Source of the DNA: an uncultured Mitsuokella sp.
GTDB lineage: Bacteria > Bacillota > Negativicutes > Selenomonadales > Selenomonadaceae
Direction of reading: 5' to 3'
NCBI GenBank assembly: GCA_900770895.1
Contig: CAAGMF010000232.1
Location: forward strand, 1-7,686
DNA length: 7,686 nt
The notes under the pieces were generated by a model. The model did not search any database and was not told the origin of the DNA. It worked only from the letters and a program-made list of their open reading frames with translations. The translations under genes were made by a program, and so were the position numbers. Below are positions 5,987 to 7,686 of the stretch, piece after piece; the stretch's first letter is position 1; every line of letters begins with the position of its first letter.

Positions 5987-6068
5987 GTTGTCCCTAAAAC
6001 CTAAAAACTATTTTTATACCATGTTACAATCTGGTAAACGTTATCCTCGCATATTTAATCAGTGTATC

Positions 6069-7001
6069 TCATTTTTCCTTATTTTTCTGCCGCCTTTGCC
6101 GCAAAGACTCATACATCAATAGCGAACCAGCCACCGAGGCATTGAGCGAGTTGATGCGGCCGACCATGGGCAGGCTCACGAGGAAATCGCAATTCTCGCG
6201 CGTCAGGCGGCTCAGACCCTTGCCCTCGCCCCCGACGACGAGCACGAGCGGCCCGGTCAGGTCCGCTTCCGTGTAGTCCTTCTCGCCCGCCATATCAGCG
6301 CCGGCTACCCAGAAGCCCTTCTCCTTCAGCTCCTTCAGCGTCTGCACGATATTGCCGATGCGCGCGACCGGCACGTACTCGATCGCGCCGGCAGAGGTCT
6401 TGGCTACCGTGGCATTCAGCGGCACGGAGCGGCGGCGCGGTATGAGCACCCCCGCGATGCCGGCAGCATCAGCTGTGCGCAGCAACGCCCCCAGATTGTG
6501 CGGGTCCTCGAGGTCATCGAGCAGCAGCAGGATCGGCGGCTCCGGCCGAGCCGCGGCCTGCTCGAGGATATCCGGCAGCTCGGCATAGGCCACAGGCGCG
6601 ACATAGGCCAGTACGCCCTGATGGCGATGGCCGGCCGCTATCTGCTCGATGCGCGGACGCGCCACGTACTCCACCGGTATCTGCCGCTCATGCGCCAGAC
6701 GCTCAATCTCGCCGATGGAGCCCAGATGGTCGCCCTGGGCGATGAGCAGCTTGTTGATACCGCGGCCGGACCGCAGTGCCTCAGTGACCGCATTGCGGCC
6801 TACGAGTACGTCAGGCGGCAGATTCTGTGGCTCGGCCGGCCGCATACGCGGCTCCGGTGCCGGTGCGGCTGGCCGGCCGGCTGGTCTCTCCGGACCATCA
6901 GACCGCCGCTTGCGTCCCTTTGCCTCCGCCCAGCGGTCATCGTGCGGCCGCCGCGCAGACGGCCGCCGCGACTGACGTTTCTTATCCCTGTCCATACCCA
7001 T
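6069..7001 (-). CDS. rlmB: 23S rRNA (guanosine-2'-O-)-methyltransferase RlmB (SpoU/TrmH family)
   Basis: RlmB uses S-adenosylmethionine to methylate the 2'-O of a conserved guanosine (G2251 in E. coli) in the peptidyl-transferase region of 23S rRNA. The protein has a substrate-binding domain at about 64-140 (VGRNAVTEAL to HQGVLAYV) and a SPOUT knot domain from about 156. The three SpoU motifs are intact: DDPHNLGALLRTA-like residues at 164-177 with Asn169 and Arg175, VGGEGKGL at 256-263, and LPMVGRINSLNASVA at 277-291. The first 60 residues are Arg/Pro-rich and probably disordered, longer than in E. coli RlmB. I chose the ATG at 7001, ten bases after GGGAG; an ATG at 7010 is in frame but too close to that site. 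The gene starts one base after the thyX stop, so the two are probably translationally coupled. Confidence 0.93.
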   Translation of the reverse strand: MGMDRDKKRQSRRPSARRPHDDRWAEAKGRKRRSDGPERPAGRPAAPAPEPRMRPAEPQNLPPDVLVGRNAVTEALRSGRGINKLLIAQGDHLGSIGEIERLAHERQIPVEYVARPRIEQIAAGHRHQGVLAYVAPVAYAELPDILEQAAARPEPPILLLLDDLEDPHNLGALLRTADAAGIAGVLIPRRRSVPLNATVAKTSAGAIEYVPVARIGNIVQTLKELKEKGFWVAGADMAGEKDYTEADLTGPLVLVVGGEGKGLSRLTRENCDFLVSLPMVGRINSLNASVAGSLLMYESLRQRRQKNKEK

Positions 7002-7002
7002 A

Positions 7003-7686
7003 TCAATCATTCTCCCGCAGCTTGATCATTTCCGCAAAATGACCGCAGGTCATATCCCCCTCGGGGCAGCGTCCGGTATTGACGCAGCTCGCCCCGGCAT
7101 TGTGGAACAGCGTCGGCGCCACTTTCCTGACCTCGGCCAGCATGAGATTAGCCAGCTCGCGGATCTCCCACTGCGCCCGATAGCAGCAGCGCAGGTTGAA
7201 GAAATGCAGCAGGCTGCGCGCATTCATCGTGACGAGGATCTTCGTCTCCGTGGCATTCGCCAGGACATAGCGGGCATCTTCCTTCGGTATGCCCATGTCG
7301 GTCAGATCATCGTACGTCTGACGGATCTGGGCGATCAGAGCATCGTACTTTGCCTGCGCCTCCGGATTCGCTGCGATCGTGGGCGGCGTGATGTACTGGA
7401 ATCCATGAGCCGCCACATAGCGCTGCGACTGCTGGTCGTAGGAAGCGATGCGATGACGCACGAGCTGATGCGTCAGCACGCGTGATACGCCCTCGATACC
7501 GAATGTGAACGATACGTGCTCGATTGTCGAGGCATGGCCCAGCTTCACCATCTTCTTGACCATCTGCTTTACTTTCTCATCGGAAAGCCGCTCCGCCAGT
7601 TCCTCAGCGCCGCTGGCTGAGTAGCAGAGCCGTGCTGCCATGGCTACGACACGCTCCGGCTCGGGCGTGTAGTCCAGCAGTTTGAC
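7003..7686 (-). CDS. thyX: Flavin-dependent thymidylate synthase ThyX (5' end outside window)
   Basis: ThyX makes dTMP from dUMP using methylene-tetrahydrofolate and NAD(P)H through an FAD cofactor. The visible 227 residues stay in frame to the window edge, and the first visible residues VKLLDYTPEPERVVA fit a position close to the natural N-terminus. Thus only a few codons should be missing. The internal ATG at 7641 is not the start. The family motif RHR...SxR is present as RHRIASYDQQSQR at about visible residues 77-89, preceded by EHVSFTF. The C-terminal part has a Cys cluster (SCVNTGRCPEGDMTCG), which I recall from clostridial-type ThyX. The stop codon lies one base before the rlmB start, indicating an operon that continues upstream beyond the window. 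Confidence 0.95.
   Translation of the reverse strand, partial: VKLLDYTPEPERVVAMAARLCYSASGAEELAERLSDEKVKQMVKKMVKLGHASTIEHVSFTFGIEGVSRVLTHQLVRHRIASYDQQSQRYVAAHGFQYITPPTIAANPEAQAKYDALIAQIRQTYDDLTDMGIPKEDARYVLANATETKILVTMNARSLLHFFNLRCCYRAQWEIRELANLMLAEVRKVAPTLFHNAGASCVNTGRCPEGDMTCGHFAEMIKLREND

Noticed and set aside
5998..6020. A/T-only hairpin (TAAAAATAG followed by TTTTTA) between rlmB and sigH, as a terminator for rlmB
   Set aside because: The stem has almost no G-C pairs and would not be stable enough for intrinsic termination.
6023..6041. Imperfect inverted repeat GTTTACCAGATTGTAAC upstream of sigH, as an operator
   Set aside because: The symmetry is weak and the position is about 40 bases upstream of the -35; chance is the simpler explanation.
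1..7686. CRISPR array, insertion sequence, phage or toxin-antitoxin module
   Set aside because: I found no regularly spaced repeats, transposase, integrase or toxin-like small gene pair on either strand.

Overview
The window comes from a bacterial chromosome with G+C-rich coding DNA. Every protein gene I can support lies on the minus strand, so the biological reading order is from base 7686 down to base 1. A SigH-type sigma factor, RlmB and ThyX suggest a Firmicutes-type genome. An exported CbiK-type chelatase with a Sec signal peptide and no lipobox suggests a cell with a periplasm. Together these fit a diderm Firmicute such as a Selenomonas-like Negativicute. The taxonomic call is inference from gene content, not a database result.

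Region 1 (7686 to about 5156) is a housekeeping block: thyX (flavin-dependent thymidylate synthase, 5' end outside the window), rlmB (23S rRNA 2'-O-methyltransferase, one base after thyX) and sigH. A near-consensus sigma-70 promoter (TTGACT, 17 bp, TATAAT) drives sigH.

Region 2 (about 5127 to 3719) is a cobalamin-controlled unit. A cobalamin riboswitch aptamer with a clear B12 box is followed by an intrinsic terminator whose U-tract abuts the ribosome binding site of cbiK. The CbiK protein has a signal peptide and retains the His/Glu/His metal-site residues, so it is a predicted periplasmic chelatase. A hairpin with a poor U-tract follows the gene.

Region 3 (3630 to 255) holds four closely packed ABC-transporter genes: an ABC-2 (DrrA-like) ATPase, an ABC-2 permease, a ZnuC-like ATPase and a ZnuB/MntB-like permease. 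The metal-type pair has no solute-binding protein in the window. The exported chelatase upstream is the only extracytoplasmic protein here, which makes a cobalt, metal or tetrapyrrole handling system a reasonable hypothesis.

Region 4 (199 to 1) is a tRNA-Arg(CCG) gene with its own strong promoter and intrinsic terminator, then a second long hairpin terminator at the left edge. I see no CRISPR array, insertion sequence, integrase or phage gene. The most interesting part is the riboswitch, exported chelatase and double ABC-transporter neighbourhood placed directly behind sigH.
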